DNA from: Proluteimonas flavola
GTDB taxonomy: Bacteria > Pseudomonadota > Gammaproteobacteria > Xanthomonadales > Xanthomonadaceae
DNA length: 64,000 nucleotides
Direction: 5' to 3'
Assembly: GCF_021191705.1 (NCBI RefSeq)
Contig: NZ_JAIWPU010000003.1
Coordinates: 1 to 64,000, forward strand
Part shown: in pieces, positions 63,951 through 64,000 of the stretch
Numbering within the stretch: position 1 is the stretch's first letter
Layout of the letters: every line of letters starts with the position of its first letter
Program-made: the position numbers and the translations under genes
The notes under the pieces: model-generated
Told to the model about the DNA's origin: nothing
The model's database searches: none
The model's input: only the letters and a program-made list of their open reading frames with translations

Positions 63951-64000
63951 GGACACCTCGGGGTTCGGGACGCGCGCCGCGCTTCGGGCGGGCCCGTCAT

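Overview
The window is about 70% G+C and encodes a typical Gram-negative gene set: TonB-dependent receptors, outer-membrane and Tat or Sec exported enzymes, an RND pump, ZapE and a trimeric autotransporter. Gene content, codon use and short palindromic repeats of the GTGGGAGCGCGC kind suggest a gammaproteobacterium of the Xanthomonadales (Lysobacter/Luteimonas type). This placement is an inference from content; no database search was run. The first 84 bases are a G-run followed by a C-run and look like a contig edge.

Layout. 0.4-7.3 kb: membrane cytochrome c, NucH-like secreted nuclease, alpha/beta hydrolase, zapE, AraC regulator, HSL-type esterase coupled to a PaiB-like FMN protein. 7.4-14.3 kb (minus): siderophore-type TonB receptor, S9 peptidase, Tat-exported DOPA-dioxygenase-like protein, M19 dipeptidase. 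14.6-20 kb: a second TonB receptor and an M14 carboxypeptidase. 20.5-30.9 kb: LysR regulator, then a sensor kinase/OmpR-type regulator pair divergent from methyltransferase, RND adaptor, RND pump and patatin lipoprotein genes. The divergent region carries two blocks of 11-bp phased TTGAT repeats. 30.3-32.4 kb: TetR repressor, divergent O-methyltransferase with a palindromic operator, and a broken SDR gene.

32.4-38.3 kb: ribonucleotide reductase cluster. A strong promoter and a NrdR-like box precede a cobalamin riboswitch, then nrdA, nrdB, a low-GC OB-fold-like gene, a flavodoxin and a CPGC thioredoxin. 38.5-46.1 kb: a translationally coupled operon of M14 carboxypeptidase, FecI-type sigma factor, FecR anti-sigma factor, STN-domain TonB receptor and M20D amidohydrolase. 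This looks like a cell-surface-signalling uptake system for a peptide-like or amide-linked substrate. A 166-bp MITE-like palindrome has inserted in frame into the receptor's signal-peptide region. 46.3-51.7 kb: thioesterase with a 31-residue membrane peptide, class I aldolase, metNIQ methionine transporter, nicotinamidase.

51.8-59 kb: subtilisin-family protease and trimeric autotransporter adhesin in one operon, divergent from a sensor kinase whose 3' end overlaps a convergent response regulator. 59-64 kb (minus): metE under a second cobalamin riboswitch with its own promoter, an OXLD1-like small protein, a class A acid phosphatase and transaldolase.

Themes. (1) Cobalamin sensing shuts off B12-independent enzymes at two loci. 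(2) Peptidases are repeatedly paired with TonB receptors, suggesting a proteolytic, peptide-scavenging life. (3) Two-component systems sit next to envelope operons they may control. No rRNA, tRNA, CRISPR array or prophage was recognised.
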